Assembly (NCBI GenBank): GCA_002323245.1
Contig: DCPU01000025.1
Coordinates: 1-64,000 of the forward strand
Direction: 5' to 3'
Source: Mariprofundus sp. UBA1536
GTDB lineage: Bacteria > Pseudomonadota > Zetaproteobacteria > Mariprofundales > Mariprofundaceae
DNA length: 64,000 bases
Shown here piece after piece: positions 17,610 to 26,166 of this stretch (position 1 is its first letter; every line of letters starts with the position of its first letter). Both the position numbers and the translations under genes were made by a program. The notes under the pieces were generated by a model, which was given only the letters and a program-made list of their open reading frames with translations, made no database searches and was not told the origin of the DNA.

Positions 17610-17650
17610 ATGTGCTGAATTAAAAGAGGTGATAACTAGGCTCGCTTTGC

Positions 17651-18547
17651 TTATTGAGCGGTTAGGCGGGTAAGCGCTTCACGGTATTTATCGGCAGTTT
17701 TTTGCATGATATCCGCTGGGATTTCTGGGCCAGGTGCTGTTTTGTCCCAATCCAGAGTTTCCAGCCAATCGCGAATGATTTGTTTATCAAAGCTTGGCGG
17801 GCTGGTTTCGGGTGCATAACTATCAACATCCCAGAAGCGCGAGGAATCGGGGGTTAGTGATTCATCAATTTGCACAAGTTTTCCATCGGCATCGAGGCCA
17901 AACTCAAACTTGGTGTCGGCAATAATAATACCCCGTGAAAGGGCATACTCAGCCGCCTCTTTGTATAAACGCAAACTAACATCACGCACTTGCGTGGCCA
18001 ATTCATCACCGATAAGTACACACATACGGTCAAAATCGATGTTTTCATCATGGGCGCCGACATCGGCTTTGGTAGATGGGGTGAATATGGGTTCGGGGAG
18101 TTTATCGGCCAAGCGCAAACCTTGCGGCAGCGGGATCCCGCATACAGCGCCAGAAGCTTGGTATTCTTTCCAGCCTGAGCCGATCAAATATCCACGCACA
18201 ATAGCTTCAATCGGTAGCGGCTTGAGACGTTTGACCACCAACGCACGGCTGGCAACACGAGCGCGCTCTTCGGCATTGGGGAGGGCTTGCTCCAATGTCA
18301 TGCTTGAAGTTTGGCTAGGAATGATATGCGCCATTTTTTTAAACCAAAAATCAGAGACTTGGTTGAGAATTTCACCCTTGCCTGGTACGGGTGTGGGCAA
18401 CACCACATCAAAAGCTGAAAGACGATCGGTGGTCACAATCAGAATATGATCGGCATCGATTTCATACATATCGCGCACTTTGCCTGTATGAATCAGTTTT
18501 AGGCTTTGGATATCAGCTTTCAATAGTGTGGCTGGGCTGGAAGTCAT
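17651..18547 (-). CDS. purC: Phosphoribosylaminoimidazole-succinocarboxamide synthase
   Basis: The protein has 298 residues. Signatures include LIHTGKVRDMYEID near the start (nucleotide loop), TDRLSAFDVVLPTPVPGKG, VKRLKPLPIEAIVRGYLIGSGW and IDESLTPDSSRFWD. The enzyme condenses CAIR with aspartate using ATP in purine synthesis. At about 300 residues it is the longer, yeast ADE1-like form rather than the roughly 240-residue Escherichia coli form. TGAGGTAAG sits just upstream of ATG 18547. The 222-base gap to the divergent small gene contains no feature I can name with confidence. Confidence 0.96.
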   Translation of the reverse strand: MTSSPATLLKADIQSLKLIHTGKVRDMYEIDADHILIVTTDRLSAFDVVLPTPVPGKGEILNQVSDFWFKKMAHIIPSQTSSMTLEQALPNAEERARVASRALVVKRLKPLPIEAIVRGYLIGSGWKEYQASGAVCGIPLPQGLRLADKLPEPIFTPSTKADVGAHDENIDFDRMCVLIGDELATQVRDVSLRLYKEAAEYALSRGIIIADTKFEFGLDADGKLVQIDESLTPDSSRFWDVDSYAPETSPPSFDKQIIRDWLETLDWDKTAPGPEIPADIMQKTADKYREALTRLTAQ

Positions 18548-18769
18548 GACTTACCTCATAGTTAAAAATAAATGCGAAAAGTGACAGAACATAATGGGCT
18601 CGACAAGGATTGGAAGTGTAAAGCGTATATTTTTATGGTATCAGGTTGCGCTTGAGAAGTCTGTCCACTAAAGTGAGAACTGTCACACGGATACTTGTGT
18701 TTTATCACTGGCTTAGTAATGTGGTCGCGGGTATGAAAAAGGACGGGTCAAAAAGGATGGGGGTTCTTG

Positions 18770-19069
18770 ATGGTAAGTAAATTTTTAGTGCATTTTGTGA
18801 TGGCGGCTTTATTGACAGTGTTTGCTATTTCAGGTGGTTCATGGGTGTCAACAGCCAGCGCCGAAGCTGCAACATCGCAAGATAAAAGCATGGCCAATGT
18901 GCAACTTATTCTCAAAAAACTTCGCGATTCTATGCTGAGCATGAAAGACTTTGATGCGCTTGAAGATGCGGGTATGGATAAAGCCGATGTGGATAGAATG
19001 CGACGCGCTATGAAACAAAAAATCCAGCAAATGACTTCAGATGCTGTTGAAATGATTCGGATGCTTTAA
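18770..19069 (+). CDS. Small exported protein of unknown function
   Basis: The protein has 99 residues. Residues 1-34 form a signal peptide (VSKFLVHFVMAALLTVFAIS, cleavage near ASAEA), followed by a charged, helical mature part (VQLILKKLRDSMLSMKDFDALEDAGMDKADVDRMRRAM) of about 65 residues. I recognise no family. ATG 18770 follows AAGGATGG (18753-18760). A strong terminator 27 bases after the stop and the divergent purC upstream mean it is a single-gene unit. The acidic/basic heptads suggest it may self-associate, which is inference. Confidence 0.65.
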   Translation: MVSKFLVHFVMAALLTVFAISGGSWVSTASAEAATSQDKSMANVQLILKKLRDSMLSMKDFDALEDAGMDKADVDRMRRAMKQKIQQMTSDAVEMIRML

Positions 19070-19095
19070 GGTTTATATTCTTATTTTTAATGACT

Positions 19096-19124
19096 GAGGC
19101 TGCAGAATATGCAGCCTCTTTTTT
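19096..19124 (+). terminator. Rho-independent terminator after the small exported gene
   Basis: A 9-bp perfect stem, GAGGCTGCA (19096-19104) with TGCAGCCTC (19110-19118), has a 5-base loop and is followed by six T (19119-19124). It closes the 18770-19069 transcript and separates it from carB. Confidence 0.92.
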
Positions 19125-19198
19125 GTCTGAAGTTTCAGTTCAAAAGTGACTGTAAAAGACAAAGGGCTGAGCCTGAAAAAGCTATCTGACAATGCCTC

Positions 19199-19227
19199 TT
19201 CATTAGTGAGCAAAAGATGGTTATACT
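19199..19227 (+). promoter_or_regulatory. Candidate sigma-70 promoter of carB
   Basis: TTCATT (19199-19204) and TATACT (19222-19227) are 17 bases apart, a weak -35 with a good -10. Transcription would start near 19234, giving a leader of about 80 bases before the carB ATG. This is inferred from consensus only. Confidence 0.45.
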
Positions 19228-19252
19228 GCGCGACATTGCAAAGAAACACGAT

Positions 19253-19282
19253 GGGCAGGCATTGATTCTGCCCTATTTTTTG
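19253..19282 (+). promoter_or_regulatory. Terminator-like hairpin (possible attenuator) in the carB leader
   Basis: GGGCAG (19253-19258) pairs with CTGCCC (19268-19273) over a 9-base loop and is followed by TATTTTTTG. This lies between the predicted start site (about 19234) and the carB ATG at 19317. Because a stronger terminator already closes the upstream gene at 19096-19124, this one may attenuate carB. The stem is only 6 bp. Confidence 0.5.
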
Positions 19283-19316
19283 CTCGGTTCACTACTTTTT
19301 TACGAGGTTAGACCCA

Positions 19317-22300
19317 ATGCCACGTCGCAATGATATTCAAACGATTATGATTTTAGGAGCTGGCCCCATTGTGATTGGCCAAGCTTGTGAGTTTGATTAC
19401 TCCGGTGTGCAAGCATGTAAAGCGCTCAAAGAAGAAGGCTTTAGAGTGGTGTTGGTCAACTCCAATCCTGCCACGATTATGACCGACCCTGAATTTGCCG
19501 ATGCCACTTATATCGAGCCCGTGACATGGGAAGTGGTTGCTAAAATCATTGAGAAAGAACGCCCAGATGCTATTTTGCCAACCATGGGCGGCCAAACAGC
19601 CCTGAACTGCGCACTCTCTTTAAACAAACACGGCATCCTTGAAAAATTTAATGTGCAACTAATTGGCGCTCAGCCTGATGCTATTGATAAGGCAGAAGAT
19701 CGTGAGCGTTTCAAACATGCTATGGATGCTATTGGTCTTGAAATGGCGCGCGGTGGTTTTGCCCACTCTATGCAAGAAGGCCGTGATTTAGCTGCGGAAA
19801 TTGGTTATCCAATTATTATTCGCCCTTCGTTTACCCTTGGTGGTTCAGGCGGCGGCATTGCTTACAACCCAGAAGAATTTGAGCAAATTGCAGCATCAGG
19901 TTTGGATGCTTCGCCAACGGATGAGATTCTCGTCGAAGAATCGATTATTGGTTGGAAAGAATACGAAATGGAAGTGATGCGTGATCATGCGGACAACTGC
20001 GTGATTATTTGCTCTATTGAAAATTTTGATGCCATGGGTGTGCATACCGGTGATTCGATTACCGTAGCCCCTGCACAAACGCTCACCGATAAAGAATACC
20101 AACGTATGCGTGATGCCTCTATCGCCATTTTGCGTGAAATTGGTGTGGAAACAGGCGGCTCAAACGTACAGTTCGCGGTCAATCCAGTAGATGGGCGTTT
20201 GATTGTCATTGAGATGAATCCGCGCGTGTCGCGTTCTTCGGCTTTGGCATCCAAAGCAACAGGCTTTCCGATTGCTAAAATCGCAGCGAAATTGGCTGTG
20301 GGTTACACGCTGGATGAAATTAAAAATGATATCACGGGTGAAACCTTTGCTGCCTTTGAACCTAGCATTGATTACGTGGTCACCAAACTTCCGCGTTTTG
20401 CTTTTGAAAAATTCCCAGGCGCCGATACACGTTTGACCACGCAAATGAAATCCGTGGGCGAAGTGATGGCCATTGGCCGCACGTTCACGGAAAGCCTTGG
20501 TAAAGCCATGCGTGGCTTGGAAGTGGATTCTTGTGGTTTTGATAAATCAGTGCCTGCTGATGCTGATGCAAAAATATTTTTGCAGGAAAAATTGGCTGTG
20601 CCTTGTGCAGATCGTTTGTGGTGGATGGGCGAAGCCCTGCGCGCTGGCTGGAGCGAAGAAAAAGTATTTGAAGTGACCAAAGTTGATCCTTGGTTTGTGC
20701 GTGAATTGGCGATGGTCATTCAGCTTGAGCAAGCTTTGGCTGGCCGTGATTTAAGCAGCTTGAACCAAGCCGAATGGTTGCAAGCTAAACGTGAAGGTTT
20801 GTCCGATCGTCGCTTGGCTATGTTGCTGAGTAGCAATGAACATGAGGTGCGTAAAGCGCGTTCTGCAGTTGGTGTCAAACCTGTGTTCAAACGCGTGGAT
20901 ACTTGCGCTGCAGAATTTGAAGCCAAAACACCGTATTTGTATTCCACTTACGAAGCTGAATGTGAGTCTTTACCAACAGATAAGAAAAAAATCATGGTGC
21001 TTGGCGGCGGCCCCAACCGCATTGGCCAAGGCATTGAGTTTGATTATTGCTGCGTGCATGCTGCCTTTGCCTTATCCGATGATGGATTTGAAACCATCAT
21101 GGTCAACTGCAACCCTGAAACCGTATCTACCGATTATGATACATCTGACAGATTGTATTTCGAGCCACTCACATTTGAAGATGTGATGGCCATTGTGGAC
21201 GTGGAAAAACCTGCTGGCGTGATTGTGCAATTTGGTGGCCAAACGCCGCTAAAATTGGCTGAATCCTTACAGGCTGCGGGTGTTCCTATTATTGGTACCA
21301 GCCCAGATATGATTGATTTGGCCGAAGATAGGGAGCGTTTCCAACAATTGCTGCATCATCTGAAATTGTTGCAGCCCGAAAACGGCACAGCGCGCTCAAC
21401 CGAAGAAGCTGTGAACGTAGCCAACACCATTGGCTATCCAGTTGTGGTTCGCCCTTCGTATGTGCTTGGCGGCCGCGCGATGCAAATCGTGCATGATGAA
21501 AAAGGTTTGCTGCGTTATATGACTGAGGCTGTGCAAGCTTCCAATGATCACCCCGTGTTGCTCGATCGCTTCCTGAATCAAGCTATTGAGCTTGATGTGG
21601 ATGCGCTTTGTGATGGTACACGTGTGGTGATTGGCGGCATCATGGAGCATATTGAAGAAGCTGGCGTTCACTCCGGTGATTCGGCTTGTTGCTTGCCGCC
21701 TCATTCGATTTCGCAACACATCATTGATGAAGTGATTCGCCAAACCAAAGCTTTGGGTATGGCTTTGAATGTATCAGGTTTGATGAATATTCAGTTTGCT
21801 TTGCAGGGTGAAACCCTTTACGTCTTGGAAGTGAATCCTCGTGCTTCGCGTACAGTGCCGTTTGTATCCAAAGCTACGGGCGTGCCTTTGGCGAAAATGG
21901 CGGCGCGTATTATGTCGGGTCAAAGTTTGGATGATTTGGGTCTGCAAGATATCAAACAACCCACCACGTATCGTTCAGTGAAAGAAGCGGTGTTCCCATT
22001 CGTGAAATTCCGCGGCGTGGATCCATTGCTTAGCCCTGAAATGAAATCAACAGGTGAAGTGATGGGTATCTCCAAAACTTTCCCAGCTGCATTTGCCAAA
22101 GCTCAACTTGGCGCAGGCTCGCGTTTGCCCAAATCAGGTCGTGCTTTTGTATCGGTGCGTGATGCGGATAAAGACCGTGTGGTGGCTTTGTCGCGTATGC
22201 TTGTTGATGCTGGTTTTGAAGTGATGACTACTGAAGGTACGGCAGCGATTTTGACTGCAGCCGAAGTGCCTTGCACCAAAGTGGCCAAAGTAATTGATGG

Positions 22301-22538
22301 TGTGCGCCCGCATATCGTGGATAAATTGTTGTCGGATGAAATCAATTTTATTGTTAACACCACAGAAGGTGAGCGCAGTATTGCCGATTCCAAATCGATT
22401 CGCCAAGCAGCCCTTGACCGCGGCATTGTATACTTTACAACCATGGCTGGTGGTTTGGCTGCTGCTGAGTCCATGCTCAGTAATGACGATGTTACCGAAG
22501 TAAAAAGCATTCAAGAATACCATCAAGGCGAGGCATAA
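19317..22538 (+). CDS. carB: Carbamoyl-phosphate synthase large subunit
   Basis: The protein has 1073 residues, matching the Escherichia coli enzyme. Two homologous halves each carry an ATP-grasp domain (LGAGPIVIGQACEFDYSG near the start; LGGGPNRIGQGIEFDYCC near residue 560) and the last 130 residues are the MGS-like allosteric domain. With CarA it makes carbamoyl phosphate from bicarbonate, glutamine and ATP for arginine and pyrimidine synthesis. The common carA-carB-greA order is broken here: greA follows by 3 bases, but no carA lies upstream within the window. ACGAGG at 19302-19307 supports the start. Confidence 0.98.
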   Translation: MPRRNDIQTIMILGAGPIVIGQACEFDYSGVQACKALKEEGFRVVLVNSNPATIMTDPEFADATYIEPVTWEVVAKIIEKERPDAILPTMGGQTALNCALSLNKHGILEKFNVQLIGAQPDAIDKAEDRERFKHAMDAIGLEMARGGFAHSMQEGRDLAAEIGYPIIIRPSFTLGGSGGGIAYNPEEFEQIAASGLDASPTDEILVEESIIGWKEYEMEVMRDHADNCVIICSIENFDAMGVHTGDSITVAPAQTLTDKEYQRMRDASIAILREIGVETGGSNVQFAVNPVDGRLIVIEMNPRVSRSSALASKATGFPIAKIAAKLAVGYTLDEIKNDITGETFAAFEPSIDYVVTKLPRFAFEKFPGADTRLTTQMKSVGEVMAIGRTFTESLGKAMRGLEVDSCGFDKSVPADADAKIFLQEKLAVPCADRLWWMGEALRAGWSEEKVFEVTKVDPWFVRELAMVIQLEQALAGRDLSSLNQAEWLQAKREGLSDRRLAMLLSSNEHEVRKARSAVGVKPVFKRVDTCAAEFEAKTPYLYSTYEAECESLPTDKKKIMVLGGGPNRIGQGIEFDYCCVHAAFALSDDGFETIMVNCNPETVSTDYDTSDRLYFEPLTFEDVMAIVDVEKPAGVIVQFGGQTPLKLAESLQAAGVPIIGTSPDMIDLAEDRERFQQLLHHLKLLQPENGTARSTEEAVNVANTIGYPVVVRPSYVLGGRAMQIVHDEKGLLRYMTEAVQASNDHPVLLDRFLNQAIELDVDALCDGTRVVIGGIMEHIEEAGVHSGDSACCLPPHSISQHIIDEVIRQTKALGMALNVSGLMNIQFALQGETLYVLEVNPRASRTVPFVSKATGVPLAKMAARIMSGQSLDDLGLQDIKQPTTYRSVKEAVFPFVKFRGVDPLLSPEMKSTGEVMGISKTFPAAFAKAQLGAGSRLPKSGRAFVSVRDADKDRVVALSRMLVDAGFEVMTTEGTAAILTAAEVPCTKVAKVIDGVRPHIVDKLLSDEINFIVNTTEGERSIADSKSIRQAALDRGIVYFTTMAGGLAAAESMLSNDDVTEVKSIQEYHQGEA

Positions 22539-22541
22539 CCG

Positions 22542-23015
22542 ATGCAACGAGTTCCAATGACCAAAGCTGGCGCTGATGCCATGCGTGAAGAGTTGCAATA
22601 CCTTAAAGGTGAAAAACGTCATCACATTGTGCATACCATTGAAGTGGCGCGTGCGCATGGGGATTTATCGGAAAACGCTGAATACCATGCGGCCAAAGAA
22701 GACCAAGGCATGAATGAAGCCCGTATTTCTATGCTTGAAGATAAGCTTTCACGCGCACAAGTGATTGATCCTGCATCGATTGAATCTGAGCGTATTGTAT
22801 TTGGCGCAACTGTCGATTTGGTGGATATGGAATTGGACAAAGCCATCACCTACAAAATTGTGGGTGAAGACGAAGCCAATATTGATCAGGGCACCATTTC
22901 TGTAACCTCCCCGATTGCCCGCGCCTTGATTGGCAAAGAAGAAGGCGATGTGGCTACGGTGCTTGCACCTGGCGGTGAACGCGACTACGAAATCGTCGGC
23001 ATCAGCTATAAATAA
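22542..23015 (+). CDS. greA: Transcription elongation factor GreA
   Basis: The protein has 157 residues. It has the N-terminal coiled coil (MTKAGADAMREELQYLKGEKR, then GDLSENAEYHAAKEDQ with the D/E tip that inserts into RNA polymerase) and the C-terminal FKBP-like domain (ISVTSPIARALIGKEEGD). GreA stimulates cleavage of backtracked transcripts. It sits directly after carB, so the two are probably one transcript. A second, divergent Gre-type protein is encoded at 39878-40378. Confidence 0.95.
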   Translation: MQRVPMTKAGADAMREELQYLKGEKRHHIVHTIEVARAHGDLSENAEYHAAKEDQGMNEARISMLEDKLSRAQVIDPASIESERIVFGATVDLVDMELDKAITYKIVGEDEANIDQGTISVTSPIARALIGKEEGDVATVLAPGGERDYEIVGISYK

Positions 23016-23021
23016 CCCATC

Positions 23022-23513
23022 ATGAATCAGCAACTTTCTGCGAAAATGCCAACTGCAGGTTTAAAACTCTCACTGGCATTGATGCTGGCCTTACTTATTG
23101 TGCCTGCGTATGTGGTTGCGCCTGTATTGTTTGCAGAGCTCACATCAGCCCAAGCGGGTTTGATTGCGGGTAAGATTTTTCATGTTTCCAATTTGGCATT
23201 TTTGATTCTTTGTGTGGCCGCTGCTTTGTTTGCTCGCCGTTTGGGCGTGACCAAAGCAACGTGGTATTTGCTACTGGCCGTAACATTGATGGTGGCTATC
23301 AATGTGTTTGCTGTATCGACCATGATGACGATGATTAAGACGGAAGCTGGTGATATCTCTTTGCTGAGTAAGGAAGAGCCGCTGCGCTGGGCTTTTGCCT
23401 TCTGGCATGGGTTGGGCAGCATTTTGCAACTGCTGACTAGCATACTTGTTGTAACGCTGGTGATGAAAAACCACCAAAAAGTTCCAGATACGTCCGAACT
23501 TACTGCGGGGTAA
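23022..23513 (+). CDS. DUF4149-like membrane protein
   Basis: The protein has 163 residues and four predicted membrane helices (about 14-35, 48-68, 83-103, 128-150). GLIAGKIFHVSNLAFL and WHGLGSILQL resemble the conserved histidine-containing helices of the DUF4149/TMEM205-like family. Its function is unknown. It lies 6 bases after greA and 6 bases before the AI-2E family gene, so it is in the same operon. Confidence 0.6.
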   Translation: MNQQLSAKMPTAGLKLSLALMLALLIVPAYVVAPVLFAELTSAQAGLIAGKIFHVSNLAFLILCVAAALFARRLGVTKATWYLLLAVTLMVAINVFAVSTMMTMIKTEAGDISLLSKEEPLRWAFAFWHGLGSILQLLTSILVVTLVMKNHQKVPDTSELTAG

Positions 23514-23519
23514 TCAAAG

Positions 23520-24587
23520 ATGTTAAAGCCCATTGTCGCCTGGTTGAACAAACACTTTGAAGATACTGAGCTGATGATGTTACTGGCATTTTTGCTGGTT
23601 GTGTTTGTCACCCTGATTGTGTTTGGTTCAGCCTTAGCGCCGCTGTTGGTGGCAATTATTTTGGCTTATGTTTTAGATGGAATTGTGAACTTGCTGGTTG
23701 CCTGTAAGTTTCCGCGCCTTGCGGCGGTGGTCGTTGTTGGTTTTGGCGCCACGGTTGCTGTGCTGTTCTCACTGGTTGCCATTTTGCCAGTGCTCACTGA
23801 GCAGATTGGCCTTTTGCTCAATAAGCTTCCTGAATACGCCACCCAATTTAAAGAGACCATTTTAGAGGCCCAAGCCCAGTATGCCACTGTGCTTAACCCT
23901 GAGCGCTTGCAAGAGATATTGGTATGGATTACAGGAAAATTCCAAGAGTGGGGTGGCTTATTACTGTCGTTTTCTTTGTCATCAATTCCTGATTTGATTG
24001 CACTGGGCGTGTATGTGGTATTGGTGCCAGTGTTGGTGTTTTTCCTGCTTAAAGACAAGGTGCGCATTATTGTTTGGACCAAGCAATTCTTGCCAAGACG
24101 ACGCAGTCTATTATTGCGCGTTTGGGAAGAGTTGGATTCGCAAATGGGTAATTATATTCGCGGCCGTTTCTGGGAATCATTTATGGTTGGTTTGGTGATG
24201 TGGATTGTCCTGTATCTAATGGGGCACCAATATGCCTTGCTGCTGGGTGTGCTCACTGGCATTTCGGTGTGGATTCCTTTTGTGGGCGCTGCTGTGGTGA
24301 CAATTCCTGTGGTTCTTCTCTCATTTTTCCAATGGGGTTGGTCGGAAATGACCATGTATAGTTTATTGGCCTATGCAGTCATTCAGTTGATTGATGCCAA
24401 TATTGTGATTCCTTGGTTGTTTTCTGAAGTTGTCAACTTGCATCCGATTGCCATTATCGTGGCTGTGTTGTTCTTTGGCAGCATTTGGGGCGTAGTGGGT
24501 GTGTTCTTCGCCATTCCGCTGGCAGCGCTTGTGCAAAGCGTGTTGGTGATTATTGCTGAACGGGCAGTGGAAAACGTCAGCGACTAA
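23520..24587 (+). CDS. AI-2E/PerM-family transporter
   Basis: The protein has 355 residues. It has the typical layout: two to three N-terminal helices (LLAFLLVVFVTLIVFGSALAP), a helical cytoplasmic/periplasmic insert (about 100-160), then five C-terminal helices with GVLTGISVWIPFVGA and NLHPIAIIVAVLFFGSIWGVVGVFFAIPL. The family includes TqsA and PerM; substrates are mostly unproven and autoinducer export should not be assumed. It is the last gene of the carB-greA set and converges on orn. Confidence 0.85.
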   Translation: MLKPIVAWLNKHFEDTELMMLLAFLLVVFVTLIVFGSALAPLLVAIILAYVLDGIVNLLVACKFPRLAAVVVVGFGATVAVLFSLVAILPVLTEQIGLLLNKLPEYATQFKETILEAQAQYATVLNPERLQEILVWITGKFQEWGGLLLSFSLSSIPDLIALGVYVVLVPVLVFFLLKDKVRIIVWTKQFLPRRRSLLLRVWEELDSQMGNYIRGRFWESFMVGLVMWIVLYLMGHQYALLLGVLTGISVWIPFVGAAVVTIPVVLLSFFQWGWSEMTMYSLLAYAVIQLIDANIVIPWLFSEVVNLHPIAIIVAVLFFGSIWGVVGVFFAIPLAALVQSVLVIIAERAVENVSD

Positions 24588-24620
24588 TTGCGTACGTTTT
24601 AGCCGCTGATGTGTGATTGC

Positions 24621-25172
24621 CTATTTAAAGTTAATATCTCGATAGTGTTTTAGCTCAGCAATGGATTCTTGAATATCAGCCAAAGCCAAATGCGCACCCT
24701 GTTTTTTCCATTTGGGCTGATTCGGATACCAGCGGTGAACCAATTCTTTAATCGTGCTCACATCCACATTGCGGTAATGCAACCAGCCTTCAAGGCGGGG
24801 CATGTATTTTACTAAAAATCGACGGTCTTGATGAATGGAGTTGCCACACAATGGGGCATCGCCTTCTTGTACATGTTTGCGAATAAAGTCCAAGGTTTGT
24901 TGTTCTGCTTGGGCAAGGGAAACTGTGGAGTTACGCACTTGTTCAGTAAGCCCCGAATCACCATGGTATTTTTTGCACCAATCATTCATATGATTAAGCA
25001 CTTTATCCGAATGATGAATCACGATATTTGGGCCTTCAGCCACCGTATTGAGCTGACCATCGGTGATGATGGTAGCGATTTCGAGAATCACATCCTCATC
25101 GGGCTCTAGGCCTGTCATTTCCAAATCCATCCAGACCAAGAACTCTTCAGGTTTTACCTTTACTCTTTCCAT
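24621..25172 (-). CDS. orn: Oligoribonuclease
   Basis: The protein has 183 residues. It is a DEDDh exonuclease: WMDLEMTGLEPD (first D/E), PLCGNSIHQDRRFL (middle D), and AHLALADIQESI (last H/D). It degrades 2-5 nt RNA, including the linear pGpG product of cyclic-di-GMP breakdown. It overlaps rlmE by 13 bases, indicating co-translation in the rlmE-orn direction. Confidence 0.96.
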   Translation of the reverse strand: MERVKVKPEEFLVWMDLEMTGLEPDEDVILEIATIITDGQLNTVAEGPNIVIHHSDKVLNHMNDWCKKYHGDSGLTEQVRNSTVSLAQAEQQTLDFIRKHVQEGDAPLCGNSIHQDRRFLVKYMPRLEGWLHYRNVDVSTIKELVHRWYPNQPKWKKQGAHLALADIQESIAELKHYRDINFK

Positions 25173-25807
25173 ACTTTTAAACCCAACCCTAAAATAAAGA
25201 ATTCTGCTGAAGTTTTGCGGCTGGCAGCAGGTTTGATGTTTTTCACTTTACGAAAGCTCATGCCCATATTACGGCGGAAATCATCATACCCTTCGCCCAT
25301 AAATGTTTTCATTAACACTGCACCTTCAAGTTTGAGATATTGTTTGGCAAAATGCAGGGTCATTTCGTTGAGCCCAATCATGCGCATTTGATCGACAAGC
25401 TTATTGCCGCTCATTTCTGGCGCCATATCCGAAACCACCAAATCAACTTTGCGGCCATCTAAAGCTTTGAGTAATGCTTCTTGGCCTTCTGGCGAATCAA
25501 AGTCCCCTTGGATGAGCGTAACGCCTTGAATGGGGTTTAGTGGTAACAGGTCGATGCCGATAATTAGGCCTTGGTGATCGACGTAATTGGTCAGCTCTTC
25601 GCTCCATGAGCCAGGCGCACAACCCAAATCCACAATCACTGAATCTTTGCGAATATCCAAATCATGTTTATTGAGAATTTCAGTGAGCTTAAAAACTGCG
25701 CGTGAGCGTTTTCCCTCACGTTGGGCTTGTTTCACATGCGGGTCATTGGCATGGCGCTGAAACCATGCGGAAGTTTTTCGGTCTTTTTTGCTTTTGCTTT
25801 GCTTCAC
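25160..25807 (-). CDS. rlmE: 23S rRNA 2'-O-ribose methyltransferase RlmE (FtsJ)
   Basis: The protein has 215 residues. The N-terminus KDRKTSAWFQRHANDPHVKQA and RSRAVFKLTEILNKHD are family hallmarks. The SAM loop DLGCAPGSWSEEL lies near residue 60 and the catalytic VVSDMAPEMSG near 126, with MKTFMGEGYD supplying the catalytic lysine. It methylates U2552 in the ribosomal A-loop. The upstream 25808-26008 interval holds only a fragment of a dispersed CACAAAG-type repeat near 25862-25890. Confidence 0.95.
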   Translation of the reverse strand: MKQSKSKKDRKTSAWFQRHANDPHVKQAQREGKRSRAVFKLTEILNKHDLDIRKDSVIVDLGCAPGSWSEELTNYVDHQGLIIGIDLLPLNPIQGVTLIQGDFDSPEGQEALLKALDGRKVDLVVSDMAPEMSGNKLVDQMRMIGLNEMTLHFAKQYLKLEGAVLMKTFMGEGYDDFRRNMGMSFRKVKNIKPAASRKTSAEFFILGLGLKVWKE

Positions 25808-26008
25808 GCGATGGTTCCTAGGGTGTTATTCGTTGTATTCATATTCATAGGGGAGAGGGATTAAACCACAAAGGTGGTGAGACACAAAGGATAGTTTTTC
25901 CTTTTGCATTTAGTAAATTGATTAGCGTGTAGTGCTAGGGTTATCCTCCTATATTTTGACACTGATGGATATGCAGTTGTATCCCCAGGGAGTCGTTAGT
26001 TTTAGTGT

Positions 26009-26022
26009 GGCATGCTTGTTGC
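26009..26022 (+). promoter_or_regulatory. Sigma-54 (-24/-12) promoter
   Basis: The sequence TGGCATGCTTGTTGC has GG at 26009-26010 and GC at 26021-26022 with exactly 10 bases between them, and it matches the TGGCA-N6-TTGC consensus at the flanking positions. Transcription would begin near 26034. It points at the 17-codon gene that follows. Such promoters need an enhancer-binding activator; I see no clear binding site upstream. Confidence 0.6.
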
Positions 26023-26058
26023 GTAGGTTATGCAGCTCGTTGATACAGAGGATAACTT

Positions 26059-26112
26059 ATGGCGCTTAATTTCCTTGTCGCTAAAGAAACGAATAAAGAA
26101 ATTGCCAAATAA
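26059..26112 (+). CDS. 17-residue micropeptide gene (or small RNA) of unknown function
   Basis: ATG 26059 is preceded at ideal distance by AGAGGA (26047-26052). The frame reads MALNFLVAKETNKEIAK and stops one base before a terminator stem. The unit has its own sigma-54-type promoter and its own terminator, giving a predicted transcript of about 120 bases. The first four residues match those of IlvC encoded convergently next door, probably by chance. It cannot be an ilvC leader peptide because it is downstream of ilvC on the other strand. It may instead be a small RNA whose start codon is incidental. Confidence 0.45.
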   Translation: MALNFLVAKETNKEIAK

Positions 26113-26113
26113 A

Positions 26114-26153
26114 AAAGGCTCCCGCTGTTGCCAGGGGGAGCCTTTGTTGTTTT
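26114..26153. terminator. Bidirectional terminator between the micropeptide gene and ilvC
   Basis: AAAGGCTCCC (26114-26123) pairs with GGGAGCCTTT (26136-26145) over a 12-base loop. The plus strand continues TTTGTTGTTTT, and on the minus strand the stem is followed by a run of six T, so it ends both transcripts. Confidence 0.9.
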
Positions 26154-26166
26154 AAGTAGAAGAACC

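Noticed and set aside
19985..20254. Frames antisense to carB
   Set aside because: They mirror the codon use of a highly conserved enzyme and have no ribosome binding sites or family similarity.
26059..26112. Micropeptide as an ilvC attenuator leader
   Set aside because: It lies 3' of ilvC on the opposite strand, so it cannot precede ilvC on its transcript. The shared first residues MALN do not change this.
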